Origin: Longimicrobium terrae
GTDB lineage: Bacteria; Gemmatimonadota; Gemmatimonadetes; Longimicrobiales; Longimicrobiaceae
Reading direction: 5' to 3'
Assembly (NCBI RefSeq): GCF_014202995.1
Contig: NZ_JACHIA010000004.1
Coordinates: 1 to 64,000, forward strand
Length of the DNA: 64,000 nt
The notes under the pieces are model-generated. The model worked only from the letters and a program-made list of their open reading frames with translations, was not told the origin of the DNA and did not search any database. The position numbers and the translations under genes were made by a program. This document shows positions 17,445 to 25,606 of the stretch, one piece after another; the stretch's first letter is position 1, and each line of letters begins with the position of its first letter.

Positions 17445-18281
17445 GTGACGGTCGCCGAGCGCGGGGAGGAACTGCGCGCGGCGGATGGCGTGCGCCTGCA
17501 CCTGCGCTCGTGGCCGGTTCCGGCTCCGCGCGCGGCCGTGCTGGTGTCGCACGGGCTGGGCGAGCACGGCGGACGGTACGCCGCGCTGGCGGCGGACCTG
17601 GCGGAGCGGGGAATCGGGGTGCACGCGATCGACCATCGCGGGCACGGCCTTTCCGGCGGCGCGCGCGGGCACGTGAACCGCTTCGCCGAGTACGTGCGCG
17701 ATCTGGAGCAGGCGCGCGCCCGCGTGGCCGCCGCGTCGTCCGCGCCCCTGTTTCTGCTCGGCCACTCCCTGGGCGGGCTGATCGCCATCCGCCACCTGCA
17801 GACACATACCGAAGCGCCGTTCCGCGGCGCCATCCTGTCCGCGCCGCTGCTGGGCGTAGCGGTACGCGCTCCGCGATGGAAGGTGGCCGTGTCGGGCCTG
17901 CTTTCCCGCATCGCGCCGCGCATCCCCTTCAGCAACGCGGTGGATCCGGGCGAGCTGTCGGCGGAGGAGGAGTACGCGGCGGCCTATCGCGCGGACCCGC
18001 TGGTGCACGCCCTCATCACCCCGCGCCTGTACACGGAGATGATGGCGGCCATCCGCGCCGCGTTCGCGGACCGGGACACGGTCCATCTTCCGATGCTGGT
18101 GCTTGCTCCCGAGGCGGACCGCATCGTGCTTCCGGAGGCGGTGGCGCGGTGGGCGGCCGCGTGTCCGGGCGACGTGGATGTGCGGCGCTATCCCGGCTTC
18201 CGCCACGAGCCGCTGAACGAGCGCGACCGGCATCGCGCGGTCGCGGACGTGGCCGGGTGGATCGACGGGCGGCTCGCCTGA
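17445..18281 (+). CDS. Alpha/beta hydrolase, monoacylglycerol lipase/lysophospholipase-like
   Basis: 278 residues from GTG 17445. Serine hydrolase of the lysophospholipase (PldB-like) group. Oxyanion region VSHGLGEHGGRYAALA, HRGHGLSGG, nucleophile elbow GHSLGG with Ser108, acid in LAPEADRIV and catalytic His in GFRHEPLNE. No signal peptide, so probably cytoplasmic. It follows a phospholipid synthesis gene, which fits membrane lipid turnover. Substrate unknown. Confidence 0.88.
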   Translation: MTVAERGEELRAADGVRLHLRSWPVPAPRAAVLVSHGLGEHGGRYAALAADLAERGIGVHAIDHRGHGLSGGARGHVNRFAEYVRDLEQARARVAAASSAPLFLLGHSLGGLIAIRHLQTHTEAPFRGAILSAPLLGVAVRAPRWKVAVSGLLSRIAPRIPFSNAVDPGELSAEEEYAAAYRADPLVHALITPRLYTEMMAAIRAAFADRDTVHLPMLVLAPEADRIVLPEAVARWAAACPGDVDVRRYPGFRHEPLNERDRHRAVADVAGWIDGRLA

Positions 18282-18552
18282 GGGCGTGAACCCGTCCGCT
18301 ATCAGCAGCGCGCCCCGCCGGCACCATCCGCACAGCTCGGCTGACGTTCTCCGCGTCGGCGGAATGACAGGGCGGAGTGGAACGATGACGAGGCTGCGGC
18401 TGAACCCATCCAGCGTTCTCGAGAAGCTGTCAGGATGGCAGATGCGGATGGGAACGTGGCTTGCCTTCTGATGTTCCCAATCGAGCAGACGACGCGCGCC
18501 CGGCGGTTCGCCGCGGGCGGCCTATGACATACTGACGAAATCCGGCTTGCAG

Positions 18553-19113
18553 ATGAGCGATCAGGACCGCCCCGCCGCCTCCGCGGCAGACGGACAGGAC
18601 ACCTCCGCCGACACCGAGGCGCCGCGCACGGCGGACACGGGCGACGGCATTGCCTCCGCGCCCCCGGCGCAGGGCGACGAGCTGAGCACCATGCGCGACC
18701 GGCACCTGCGGCTGGCGGCGGAGTTCGACAACTACCGCAAGCGCGTGGAGCGCGAAAAGTCCGACAACATGGTCCGCGCGCAGGCGCAGATCCTGGAGCG
18801 CCTGCTGGAGCCGCTGGACGACTTGGCGCGCATCGCGGACTTCGACCCGGCCACCACCGCCGCCGGCGCGCTGCACGAAGGCGCGGAGATGGTGGAAAAG
18901 AAGTTCCTCCGCGTGATGGAGGCCGCCGGGCTGGAGATGGTGGAGGCGGAAGGAAAGCCGTTCGACCCCACGATTCACGAGGCGCTTACGACGGTGCCCG
19001 CGGACACGGCGGAAGAAGACGGCACGGTGGCCCAGGTGTACCAGAAGGGGTACCGCTTCAAGGGAGTTCTGCTGCGCCCGGCGCGCGTCGTCGTGAAGAA
19101 GCACCAGGGCTGA
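18553..19113 (+). CDS. grpE: Nucleotide exchange factor GrpE
   Basis: GrpE releases ADP from DnaK in the Hsp70 cycle. 186 residues from ATG 18553: an acidic/Ala-rich disordered N terminus (1-45), the long dimerisation helix (LAAEFDNYRKRVEREKSDN) and the C-terminal beta domain with TIHEALTTVPA and VAQVYQKGYRFKGVLLRPARVVV. TTG 18547 is a possible earlier start. Followed by dnaJ after a hairpin; dnaK is not in the window. No CIRCE element is visible upstream, so HrcA control is not supported here. Confidence 0.95.
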   Translation: MSDQDRPAASAADGQDTSADTEAPRTADTGDGIASAPPAQGDELSTMRDRHLRLAAEFDNYRKRVEREKSDNMVRAQAQILERLLEPLDDLARIADFDPATTAAGALHEGAEMVEKKFLRVMEAAGLEMVEAEGKPFDPTIHEALTTVPADTAEEDGTVAQVYQKGYRFKGVLLRPARVVVKKHQG

Positions 19114-19117
19114 GCGC

Positions 19118-19149
19118 GGCCGCCTCCACTTTGGGGGCGGCCCTGTTTT
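19118..19149 (+). terminator. Hairpin between grpE and dnaJ
   Basis: GGCCGCCTCC (19118-19127) pairs with GGGGGCGGCC (19133-19142), with one G-T pair, followed by CTGTTTTC. It may partly terminate after grpE and so set the grpE:dnaJ ratio. Confidence 0.6.
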
Positions 19150-19164
19150 CTGACCGGACACACG

Positions 19165-20289
19165 ATGGCGACACAGACCAAGGACTTTTACCGCGTGCTG
19201 GGCGTGGCGGAAAACGCCAGCGCGGATGAGATCAAAAAGGCGTACCGCAAGCTCGCCAAGCAGAACCATCCGGACGCCAACCCCAACGACGCGGCCGCCG
19301 CGGAGCGCTTCAAGGAAATCTCCGAAGCGTACTCCGTGCTGTCCGACGACGCCAAGCGCAAGCAGTACGACCAGATGCGCCGCATGGGCGCGTTCGGCGG
19401 AATGGGCGGCTACGGCGGCGGGGCGGGGCCTCGGCCGGGGGGCGGAGCGCAGTCCATCAACCTGGACGACCTGGACCTGGGCGGCGGCGGGCTGGGCGAC
19501 ATCTTCGGCTCGTTCTTCGACTTCGGCAAACGCCGCGGTGCGCCCGGCGCGCGTCCCGGCGGGCCCGAGCGCGGGGAGAACATCGAGTACGCGGTGGAGA
19601 TTCCTTTTGCGACGGCGGTGCGCGGCGGCAAGGTGACCGTCACGGTGCCGGTGACGGAGGACTGCCCCTCGTGCCACGGCTCCGGCGCGGCGCCGGGCGC
19701 CACGGTGAACACCTGCCCCGAGTGCAAGGGACTCGGCTCCGTCACCTTCGGGCAGGGGAGCTTCGGCGTCTCGCGGCCGTGCCCCATGTGCGGCGGCAAG
19801 GGAAAGGTGCCCACCGAGCCGTGCCCTACCTGCGCCGGCAACGGCCAGGTGCGCCGCAACCGCGCCGTGCAGGTGACGGTGCCCGCCGGGGTGGACAACG
19901 GCGGCAAGCTGCGGCTGGCGGGGCAGGGCGAGCGCGGCGCGTCAGGCGGCCCTCCGGGCGACCTGATGCTTACCTTTCGCGTGGAGCCGGACCGCTTCTT
20001 TACGCGCGACGGGCTGGACTTGAACTGCACCATTCACGTGAACCTGGCCCAGGCCGTGCTCGGCTCCAAGGTCAAGGTGCGCACGGTGGACGGCCCGTCG
20101 GTAGTGCTGCGCATCCCGCCGGGAACGCAGCCCGGACGCCGGTTTCGCATCAAGGGGATGGGTGTGGAAAAGGCCGGGCGGCGCGGGGACCAGTTCGTAA
20201 AGGTGCAGGTGGATGTGCCCGAGGAACTGGAGGGCGACGCCCGCAAGGAGTTCGAGGAATTCGCCGAGGCCGCGGGGATGAGGCACTGA
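19165..20289 (+). CDS. dnaJ: Chaperone DnaJ
   Basis: Hsp40 co-chaperone, 374 residues. J domain at 7-70 with His35-Pro36-Asp37, Gly-rich region (about 78-125), zinc domain with four repeats ([32 protein letters not shown]), then the two C-terminal substrate-binding beta domains ([32 protein letters not shown]). The last zinc repeat has Ala in place of the usual Gly/Lys, a minor change. Encoded after grpE. Its stop is followed directly by an AAAAAAAGTGCC-type repeat. Confidence 0.95.
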   Translation: MATQTKDFYRVLGVAENASADEIKKAYRKLAKQNHPDANPNDAAAAERFKEISEAYSVLSDDAKRKQYDQMRRMGAFGGMGGYGGGAGPRPGGGAQSINLDDLDLGGGGLGDIFGSFFDFGKRRGAPGARPGGPERGENIEYAVEIPFATAVRGGKVTVTVPVTEDCPSCHGSGAAPGATVNTCPECKGLGSVTFGQGSFGVSRPCPMCGGKGKVPTEPCPTCAGNGQVRRNRAVQVTVPAGVDNGGKLRLAGQGERGASGGPPGDLMLTFRVEPDRFFTRDGLDLNCTIHVNLAQAVLGSKVKVRTVDGPSVVLRIPPGTQPGRRFRIKGMGVEKAGRRGDQFVKVQVDVPEELEGDARKEFEEFAEAAGMRH

Positions 20290-20445
20290 AGAAAAAAAGT
20301 GCCAAGTGCTCAGTACCAAGTGCCAAGTACCGGGTGCCCAGCATCATCGGCGGTACTCGGCACCTAACCTGGGCACTGGGCACTTGAACCCTGGGCACTT
20401 GAACTTGGGCGCTCGCGGTTTGTCACTGGGCACTTCTTTTTCTCA
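20289..20445. repeat. AAGTGCC/GGGCACTT inverted short-repeat block after dnaJ
   Basis: Copies of AAGTGCC(A/C)AGTGC on the left and GGGCACTTGAAC on the right form a long imperfect inverted repeat between dnaJ and the 77-residue gene. It begins at the dnaJ stop and probably folds as a 3' hairpin. A related block lies after aroQ (46135-46282). Confidence 0.75.
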
Positions 20446-20454
20446 AGGCGTGAG

Positions 20455-20688
20455 ATGAGCCAGACTTTTACCGATGCCGATCTGGTCACCTGGGAGGCGT
20501 TCTCGTCCGGCGGACGGTTCGGCCTGTCCATCCGGCCCAAGGTGATCTTTCACTGCCTCACCGATCAGACCGTCGCGCCGCGCTTTGTGGAGATGGACGG
20601 CGACGAGGCGGATGCGGAGCACGCGATCCACGAATCATCCGAGGAGCAGCTTCGGCAGATGCTCGCGCAGAGCAAGGTGCTGGAGTAG
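20455..20688 (+). CDS. Hypothetical 77-residue protein
   Basis: Small soluble acidic protein: beta-rich first half (TWEAFSSGGRFGLSIRPKVIF), then DGDEADAEHAIHESSEEQLRQMLAQ, a helix. AAGG lies 10 bases before ATG 20455. Codon use matches the neighbours, so it is probably real. No family recognised. It is flanked by the repeat block after dnaJ and by the terminator at 20714-20750. Confidence 0.6.
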   Translation: MSQTFTDADLVTWEAFSSGGRFGLSIRPKVIFHCLTDQTVAPRFVEMDGDEADAEHAIHESSEEQLRQMLAQSKVLE

Positions 20689-20713
20689 GCGGAACGTGAT
20701 CGGTGGATGACGA

Positions 20714-20750
20714 AAAACGGGAGCGGCGCATCGTGCGCCGCTCCCGTTTT
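20714..20750. terminator. Bidirectional terminator, 17-bp perfect stem
   Basis: AAAACGGGAGCGGCGCA (20714-20730) pairs with TGCGCCGCTCCCGTTTT (20734-20750), loop TCG. It ends the 77-residue gene on the plus strand and the mini membrane protein on the minus strand. Nearly the same hairpin recurs at 21112-21144. Confidence 0.95.
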
Positions 20751-20905
20751 CACATCCGTGTGCCATGGCGTCCCCAGGCCGGGACGTCTGGCCTCCTGAA
20801 CACCCGCCAGATCAGCAGAACGGCGACCACCGCGCAGAAACTCAGAATCAGGTCGGTCGCTATGGCCGAAGGAGGCGGACAGATCTTGACGATGTCCAGG
20901 TCCAT
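20750..20905 (-). CDS. Mini membrane protein, copy 1
   Basis: 51-residue protein with one transmembrane helix (ATDLILSFCAVVAVLLIWRVF) flanked by a short N-terminal segment and a conserved polar tail (RRPDVPAWGRHG). It is clearly paralogous to the 48-residue protein at 21147-21293: FCAV(V/I)A(V/I)LLIWR and R(R/K)PDVP(A/T)WGR are shared. Start ATG 20905; a longer reading exists but the paralogue supports this start. Function unknown; the conservation of the helix and tail between copies argues it is translated. Confidence 0.6.
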   Translation of the reverse strand: MDLDIVKICPPPSAIATDLILSFCAVVAVLLIWRVFRRPDVPAWGRHGTRM

Positions 20906-21111
20906 GCACCGCGTTCGTTGAGGATGCTTGTGTTCTCGTAATGCAACGCCGCAGTTCACTCCCGTCTGACGCTCCGCGCGGATCGAGTAATGATGCGGCC
21001 ATCCTGGACGCCGAGGTCACCCCGAAGATGATGCAACGAGCCGGGAGGCATCGCACGCTGCGGCTTGTACGGGCGATGGGGAACGGTGATCGTGATCGGC
21101 GGATGACGGAA

Positions 21112-21144
21112 AACGGGAGCGGCGCATCGTGCGCCGCTCCCGTT
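21112..21144. terminator. Terminator hairpin, second copy
   Basis: AACGGGAGCGGCGCA (21112-21126) pairs with TGCGCCGCTCCCGTT (21130-21144), loop TCG, directly after the stop of mini membrane protein copy 2 on the minus strand. Same sequence as the hairpin at 20714-20750. Confidence 0.9.
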
Positions 21145-21146
21145 CT

Positions 21147-21293
21147 CTACTTCCGCTTCCCGCGCCGGCCCCATGTGGGCACATCCGGCTTTCTGAACGT
21201 CCTCCAGATCAGCAGGATGGCGATCACCGCGCAGAAGCCCAGGATCATTGGCGCCGCGAGAGACGGCGAACCGTGGTCGATCACGATGTCCAT
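21147..21293 (-). CDS. Mini membrane protein, copy 2
   Basis: 48 residues: MDIVIDHGSPSLAAP, one helix (MILGFCAVIAILLIWRTF), then RKPDVPTWGRRGKRK, a positively charged tail. GAGGGAG lies 6 bases before the ATG, a better site than that of copy 1. The gene, its terminator and flanking bases repeat at a spacing of about 396 bases with copy 1, so the two arose by tandem duplication. Function unknown. Confidence 0.65.
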   Translation of the reverse strand: MDIVIDHGSPSLAAPMILGFCAVIAILLIWRTFRKPDVPTWGRRGKRK

Positions 21294-21367
21294 GCGGCTC
21301 CCTCTGTCCGGTGGGCGGCTCTATGTTTCTGTGAAACGCCGTAATCCCCCTCCGTCTGACGCCCGGA

Positions 21368-22459
21368 TCAGGCGGCGATGCGGCCGCCGCCCAGGACGAT
21401 GTCGTCGCGAAAGATGACGGCCGACTGGCCGGGTGTCACCGCGCGCTGCGGCTTGTTCAGCGTCAGCCGTACGCCGTCGTCGCCGATGGACTCCACGCGC
21501 GCGTCCACGGCGGGAGCGCGGTGGCGAACCTGCACGCGCACCGCGTCGCCCGGCTGCGGAATCGTGGCCAGCCAGTTCAGGCCACCGACGGTCACGTCCG
21601 TGCGGTCCAGGTCCTCCATCGTCCCCACCACCACCTCGCGCGTCGCCGGCCGCGTGCCGATCACGTACAGCGGCAGCGAACGCCCGCCGCCCAGCCCCTT
21701 TCGCTGGCCCACCGTGTAGCGCGCGTAGCCGTCGTGCTCGCCGATCACGTCGCCGGAGGTCGTCACCAGGTTGCCCGTGGTGAGCGCCGCGTGCTCCGTG
21801 CCCAGCTTCTTTTCCAGGAAGTCCACGTAGTTGCCGGACGGAACGAAGCAGATCTCCATGCTTTCCGGCTTTTCCGCCGTCACCAGACCCAGCTCGCGGG
21901 CGCGCTCGCGTACCTGCGGCTTGGTGAGTTCGCCCAGCGGAAACAGCAGCTGCGGAAGCATTTCCGGCGGCAGCGACCACAGGAAGTAGCTCTGGTCCTT
22001 CTTTTCGTCCAGCCCGCGCAGCAGCACGGGGGCGCCGTTCGCGTCCGTGCCCATGCGCGCGTAGTGGCCGGTGGCGATGGCGTCGCACCCCAGCATGCGG
22101 CCGCGGCGCAGCAGGTCGCGGAACTTGGTGTTTCCGTTGCAGCGCACGCACGGGTTCGGGGTGCGCCCGGCGGCGTATTCCGAAACGAAGTCGTCAATCA
22201 CGTCGCGCGTGAATTCGCGCTCCACGTCAAACACGTAGTGCGGAATGCCCAGGCGGTCTGCCACCCGGCGCGCGTCCATGATGCCGTCGAGGCCGCAGCA
22301 CGTCTTGCCCGGCCCGTTCGCGTCCGCGTCGGATTCCGAGTAGCAGAAGGTCTTCATCGTCACGCCGATGACGTTGTGCCCCTGCTCCTGCAGCAGCGCC
22401 GCCGCCACGGACGAATCCACCCCGCCGGACATGGCCACGAGGACGTTCTTCTTCTCCAT
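21368..22459 (-). CDS. mnmA: tRNA-specific 2-thiouridylase MnmA
   Basis: Thiolates U34 of Lys, Glu and Gln tRNAs with sulfur from a cysteine desulfurase. 363 residues from ATG 22459. PP-loop SGGVDSS (11-17); substrate contacts in NPCVRCNGNTKF with the first catalytic Cys region; second catalytic Cys in MEICFVPSGNYVDF; C-terminal domain with YTVGQRKGLG and the barrel ending ALTLNKP-like LTLNKPQRAVTPGQSAVIF. It lies just downstream of a cysteine desulfurase gene on the same strand, a functional pairing. A start at 22516 is possible but adds residues without family similarity. Confidence 0.96.
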   Translation of the reverse strand: MEKKNVLVAMSGGVDSSVAAALLQEQGHNVIGVTMKTFCYSESDADANGPGKTCCGLDGIMDARRVADRLGIPHYVFDVEREFTRDVIDDFVSEYAAGRTPNPCVRCNGNTKFRDLLRRGRMLGCDAIATGHYARMGTDANGAPVLLRGLDEKKDQSYFLWSLPPEMLPQLLFPLGELTKPQVRERARELGLVTAEKPESMEICFVPSGNYVDFLEKKLGTEHAALTTGNLVTTSGDVIGEHDGYARYTVGQRKGLGGGRSLPLYVIGTRPATREVVVGTMEDLDRTDVTVGGLNWLATIPQPGDAVRVQVRHRAPAVDARVESIGDDGVRLTLNKPQRAVTPGQSAVIFRDDIVLGGGRIAA

Positions 22460-22549
22460 CACTCTGCTTCTGCTGAATCTGGCTCCGCTCGGGATCGCGG
22501 AATCGGCTCTGTACACCGCATGCCGTGTGTGGTGCGCATATCCGTGAAA

Positions 22550-22596
22550 ACTGCCGTTTCACACGGAGGTCACGGAGGATGCACGGAGGTCACGGA
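22550..22596. repeat. 47-bp repeat, inverted partner at 3425-3471
   Basis: Exact reverse complement of 3425-3471. It lies between the cysteine desulfurase stop and mnmA, and consists of two CACGGAGG(T/A)-type direct units preceded by ACTGCCGTTTCA. Confidence 0.85.
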
Positions 22597-22620
22597 GGAC
22601 GGGCGTCATCACGCGTCCGA

Positions 22621-23763
22621 TCAGATCCGGACGCGGGCGGCCACGGTGGGAAAGATGTCGATGACGCGCTCGATGTCGGCTTCGGTGGTGCCGCGTCCCA
22701 AGGAGAAGCGCACGGACGGGCCGGCCGCCTCGGGCGCGACGCCCATGGCCGTGAGCACGTGCGAGGGTGTCACCGCGCCGCTGCTGCACGCGGAGCCCGA
22801 GGAGACCGCAACGCCCTCCATGTCCATGCCGATCAACAGCATCTCCGCGTCCGCGCCGGGAACGGACACGTTGCTGATCGTGGGCAGGCGCGGGGCACCG
22901 GCGGCGTTCAGTACCAGACCGGGCACGCGGGCGGCGAGTTCGGATTCGAGGCGATCACGGAGCGCGGCAAGGCGCGTCATCTCCACCTCCCGCTCCGCAT
23001 CCGCAAGCTCGGCGGCGACGGCAAAGGCGATGGCGCCCGCGACGTCCTCCGTCCCCGGCCGCATTCCGCGCTCCTGCCCGCCGCCCTGCAGCAGCGGCTG
23101 GATGGCGGTGCCGCGGCGGATGTAGAGCGCGCCCACGCCGCGCGGGCCGCCCAGCTTGTGCGCGCTGAACGCCAGCAGATCCACCGCCGTCCGGTCCGCG
23201 CGGACGGGCACCTTGCCCAGCGCCTGCACCGCGTCGGAGTGAAAGATGACGCCCGCGTCGCGGCACATCGCGCCGATCTCGTCCACCGGTTGCAGCGTGC
23301 CGACCTCGTTGTTGGCCCACATCACCGAAACGATGGCCGGCTTCTCGTCTGCCGCCAGCAGGTGATGAAGTGAATCGAGGTCGACCAGGCCGTTTCCATC
23401 CACCGGAAGCAGGTGGATGAGGTGGCCCGCGTCTCCCGCCGCGCGGAGGGCGTTGAGCACGGCGCTGTGCTCCACGGCGGAGCAGGCGAGGGGTGCGCCG
23501 GGGGCGAGGCGCGCGCGGCCCCAGAGCGCGAGGTTGTCGGCCTCCGTGCCGCCGCGCGTAAACACGATCTCCGCCGGGCTCGCGCCGATGACGGCGGCGA
23601 AGCGGGCGCGCGCGTCATCCAGGGCGGCGCGGGCATCGCGGCCCCAGCGGTGGATGCTGGACGGATTGCCCCATCGCCCCTCGAGCGCGGCGAGCATTGC
23701 GTCGCGCGCCTCTGGCCGCAAAAGCGTGGTGGCGGCGTGGTCCAGGTAGACGGAATCCGGCAT
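22621..23763 (-). CDS. Cysteine desulfurase (IscS/NifS family)
   Basis: PLP enzyme moving sulfur from cysteine onto its own active-site Cys for Fe-S clusters and tRNA thiolation. 380 residues from ATG 23763: YLDHAATT N terminus, WGNPSSIHRWG, HSAVLNAL, PLP lysine Lys203 in SAHKLGGPRG, and catalytic Cys326 in SSGSACSSG. The long flexible loop SSGSACSSG is the IscS-like (group I) type. It lies upstream of mnmA in the same direction, so it is probably the sulfur donor for MnmA. TTG 23781 is an alternative start. Confidence 0.93.
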   Translation of the reverse strand: MPDSVYLDHAATTLLRPEARDAMLAALEGRWGNPSSIHRWGRDARAALDDARARFAAVIGASPAEIVFTRGGTEADNLALWGRARLAPGAPLACSAVEHSAVLNALRAAGDAGHLIHLLPVDGNGLVDLDSLHHLLAADEKPAIVSVMWANNEVGTLQPVDEIGAMCRDAGVIFHSDAVQALGKVPVRADRTAVDLLAFSAHKLGGPRGVGALYIRRGTAIQPLLQGGGQERGMRPGTEDVAGAIAFAVAAELADAEREVEMTRLAALRDRLESELAARVPGLVLNAAGAPRLPTISNVSVPGADAEMLLIGMDMEGVAVSSGSACSSGAVTPSHVLTAMGVAPEAAGPSVRFSLGRGTTEADIERVIDIFPTVAARVRI

Positions 23764-23907
23764 GCGCGCGATCAGATCCAAAAAGGAGAGCGGACGGGCG
23801 ATGAACCGCTCCGCCCGCGGGTTTCACTGGCGCGAACCTTGAGGGCGGGGCGGGGAAGAGCCTGCGTTCCCAAGAGGACGCCATCTCCCCTCGCGCCACG
23901 TTCGTGC

Positions 23908-24246
23908 ATGATTCCGCCCCTTCCGCAGGACCATCCGGCCACGTTCCGCACCAGCGTGCACGGCACCATCTTCGCCGACCGCGCCGCCCGCATCGACCAG
24001 TTGGGCGAGGGCGACGCGCTGGTGCTGATTCCCGATCCGCCGATGGAAGACGACCCGATGGTGTGGGTGCACCTGGGGACGGGCGATCCGCTGGGCCACC
24101 TGCCGCCGGAGATCAACCAGTGGATGGCCACGTGGCTGCTGCGCGGCGGCTCGGCGACCGCGACCGTCGCCAAGCTGCACGGCCACGACGTGCCCAGCTA
24201 CAAGCGGCTCATCATCGAAATCACCTGCGCGCAGCCGGACACCTGA
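23908..24246 (+). CDS. HIRAN-like small protein
   Basis: 112 residues from ATG 23908. The pattern TSVHGTIFADR, then IDQLGEGDALVLIPDPPMEDDPMVWVHL, GDPLGHLPPEINQWMATWL and a closing IIEITC strand resembles a stand-alone HIRAN domain, a small beta-rich fold that can bind DNA ends. The assignment is by pattern only and is uncertain. Divergent from the cysteine desulfurase gene and convergent with bshB1; the AGTGCG repeat lies just after its stop. Confidence 0.65.
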   Translation: MIPPLPQDHPATFRTSVHGTIFADRAARIDQLGEGDALVLIPDPPMEDDPMVWVHLGTGDPLGHLPPEINQWMATWLLRGGSATATVAKLHGHDVPSYKRLIIEITCAQPDT

Positions 24247-24260
24247 TCCGCCCGGGGGCG

Positions 24261-24300
24261 CACTCACGCACTCAACGCACCCCGCACTCACGCACTTCCT
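24261..24300. repeat. CGCACTCA-type repeat between convergent genes
   Basis: Complementary version of the AGTGCGT(G/T)A repeat seen at 3214-3290, here abutting the 3' end of bshB1 (stop at 24304-24306) and 14 bases after the HIRAN-like gene. Confidence 0.75.
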
Positions 24301-24303
24301 GCC

Positions 24304-25062
24304 TCAGATGCTGCGCACGCCGAGCGTGAGCACGTCGTCCACGCGCATGGTTTCGGCGATGTGGAACGGCTCACCGTATTCCGTGCGGATCAGCGAGCCG
24401 TAGCGCGCGGCGTGCATGCGCACCTGGTCGTAGAGCGGGCGGTCGCCGCCGGGAAACACTTCGCCGCCCCACGTCTTGCCGTCGAACTGGCTGCTGTAGC
24501 AGTGCACCGCCTTCATCTTGGTTTCCATGAAGTCGGTGATGTCCACTACGAAGCTGGGCTTGATGGCGTCTTCACGGTAGGTGAGCGCGTACAGGATCTT
24601 TTCCGGACGATGGGGCGCGCCCGGCGCGTCCAGCTTGGCGAGCCCGGCCAGAAAGCAGGCGTCGTAGGCCAGCTGTGACGCAATCCGGTGGTCCGGGTGC
24701 CGCCCGTTCATGAACGGGATGATGACGACGCGCGGGCGGAACGCGCGGACGAATCCGGCGATCAGCTGCCGCGTCTCGGGCGTGTTCTGCAGCCCGGCGT
24801 CCGGCAGCCCCGCGTTGCGGCGCGCGGTGACGCCCAGGATGACGGCCGCCGCGTCGGATTCCTCGCCGCGAAGCTGCGCGCTGCCGTCGGTGCCGCGCTC
24901 GCCCGCGGTCAGGTCGAGGATGCCGGTGCGGTAGCCCTGCGCGGCCATGCGGGCCATGGTGCCGCCGCAGAGCAGTTCCACGTCGTCGCGGTGCGCGGCG
25001 ATGGCCAGCAGGTCCACCGGCGGGGCGAGCGGGTCGGGGGACGGGGCGTCGTTATCGGTCAC
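24304..25062 (-). CDS. bshB1: Bacillithiol biosynthesis deacetylase BshB1
   Basis: PIG-L/LmbE zinc deacetylase that removes acetate from GlcNAc-malate in bacillithiol synthesis. 252 residues from GTG 25062. The zinc motif reads AHRDDVELLCGGT (Arg where most members have Pro), with a second ligand region in NGRHPDHRIASQL. LTAGERGTDGSAQLRGEES and GLPDAGLQNTPETR are BshB1 hallmarks, and YSSQF near the C terminus is also typical. bshA and bshC are not in the window. The start region is a repeat without a clear ribosome-binding site, so the exact start is uncertain. Confidence 0.92.
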   Translation of the reverse strand: MTDNDAPSPDPLAPPVDLLAIAAHRDDVELLCGGTMARMAAQGYRTGILDLTAGERGTDGSAQLRGEESDAAAVILGVTARRNAGLPDAGLQNTPETRQLIAGFVRAFRPRVVIIPFMNGRHPDHRIASQLAYDACFLAGLAKLDAPGAPHRPEKILYALTYREDAIKPSFVVDITDFMETKMKAVHCYSSQFDGKTWGGEVFPGGDRPLYDQVRMHAARYGSLIRTEYGEPFHIAETMRVDDVLTLGVRSI

Positions 25063-25070
25063 GGTGGATG

Positions 25071-25112
25071 GAAGTGCGTGAGTGCTGAGTGCGTTAGTGC
25101 GTGAGTGCGACT
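25071..25112. repeat. AGTGCGTGAGTGC repeat upstream of bshB1
   Basis: GGAAGTGCGTGAGTGCTGAG followed by further AGTGCGT units. Same family as 3214-3290 and 24261-24300, so bshB1 is bracketed by it. Confidence 0.75.
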
Positions 25113-25165
25113 GATCGGCCTGGTTCGGACGGTGCCGGTGCAGCGAGGAGGCCCCCTCCCCCCAG

Positions 25166-25290
25166 CCCCCTCCACCCGCTCCGCGGGAGAGGGGGAGCCG
25201 TTCGGCGCGGGAGGATGGTTCGGCGCCCGTCCCCGGGCGGGCCCCTCCCCCGGCCCCTCCCCGTGCAAACAGCCGCACGGAGAGGGGGAG
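25166..25290. repeat. Pair of C-rich hairpins
   Basis: CCCCCTC..CCCGC pairs with GCGGG.GAGGGGG around 25166-25195, and CCCCTCCCCGTGC (25254-25266) pairs with GCACGGAGAGGGG (25274-25286). Repeated polypyrimidine arms suggest a mobile palindromic element. Confidence 0.6.
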
Positions 25291-25310
25291 ACCACACACC
25301 TGATCCGCCG

Positions 25311-25375
25311 CCGCAGTCCGCGAAGGCGGACTTCGTGTTTTCCGAGGCGCGGTTTCAACCGCCGGGCCAATCTAC
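25311..25375. repeat. Interspersed palindromic repeat, family A, copy 1
   Basis: Begins CCGCAGTCCGCGAAGGCGGA and contains the palindromes GTCCGCGAAGGCGGAC and CGCGGTTTCAACCGC. Other copies lie at 40589-40671 and 51370-51433. Confidence 0.8.
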
Positions 25376-25516
25376 GCCGCCGGGCGCCGTATCGTCCCCC
25401 CCCGAACCCCGGCCCCGGCCCGGCCCGGCCTCGAACCCGACGCGGCGCGCTTATTCGGCGCTGTGGTCCGGCCGTGCTCGGGACGCCCGAGCGCGCAATG
25501 CCCCGCAAAATGGGAA

Positions 25517-25552
25517 CCCCCGGCACCGCGCGCAAACGCGCAGTGCCGGGGG
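25517..25552 (-). terminator. Terminator of the exporter operon
   Basis: CCCCCGGCAC + GCGCG (25517-25532) pairs with CGCGC + GTGCCGGGGG (25537-25552), one C/A mismatch, loop CAAA. On the minus strand it is followed by GTTCCCATTTTG. Confidence 0.75.
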
Positions 25553-25571
25553 CCATCAAGAGAACGCCGTT

Positions 25572-25601
25572 CCTATTCCCTATTCCCCATTCCCTATTCC
25601 C
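25572..25601. repeat. CTATTCC tandem repeat
   Basis: Four units of CTATTCC or CCATTCC run up to 5 bases before the stop of the last exporter gene (25607). It is another case of a short tandem repeat placed right at a gene's 3' end. Confidence 0.75.
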
Positions 25602-25606
25602 TGCTG

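Larger units (their letters stand above)
25063..25606. other. Repeat-filled gap between bshB1 and the exporter operon
   Basis: No gene seen. It contains the AGTGCG block (25071-25112), two C-rich hairpins (25166-25290), an interspersed palindromic repeat (25311-25375), a terminator (25517-25552) and a CTATTCC tandem repeat (25572-25601). Confidence 0.7.

Noticed and set aside
18282-18552. Possible HrcA/CIRCE control of grpE
   Set aside because: No TTAGCACTC-N9-GAGTGCTAA element upstream; only a GC-rich hairpin with a TTCG loop near 18497-18520 and a weak -10-like TACTGA.
20956-21174. 72-residue minus-strand frame between the mini membrane proteins
   Set aside because: It reads antisense to the terminator of copy 2, has no ribosome-binding site and no paralogue in the other unit.
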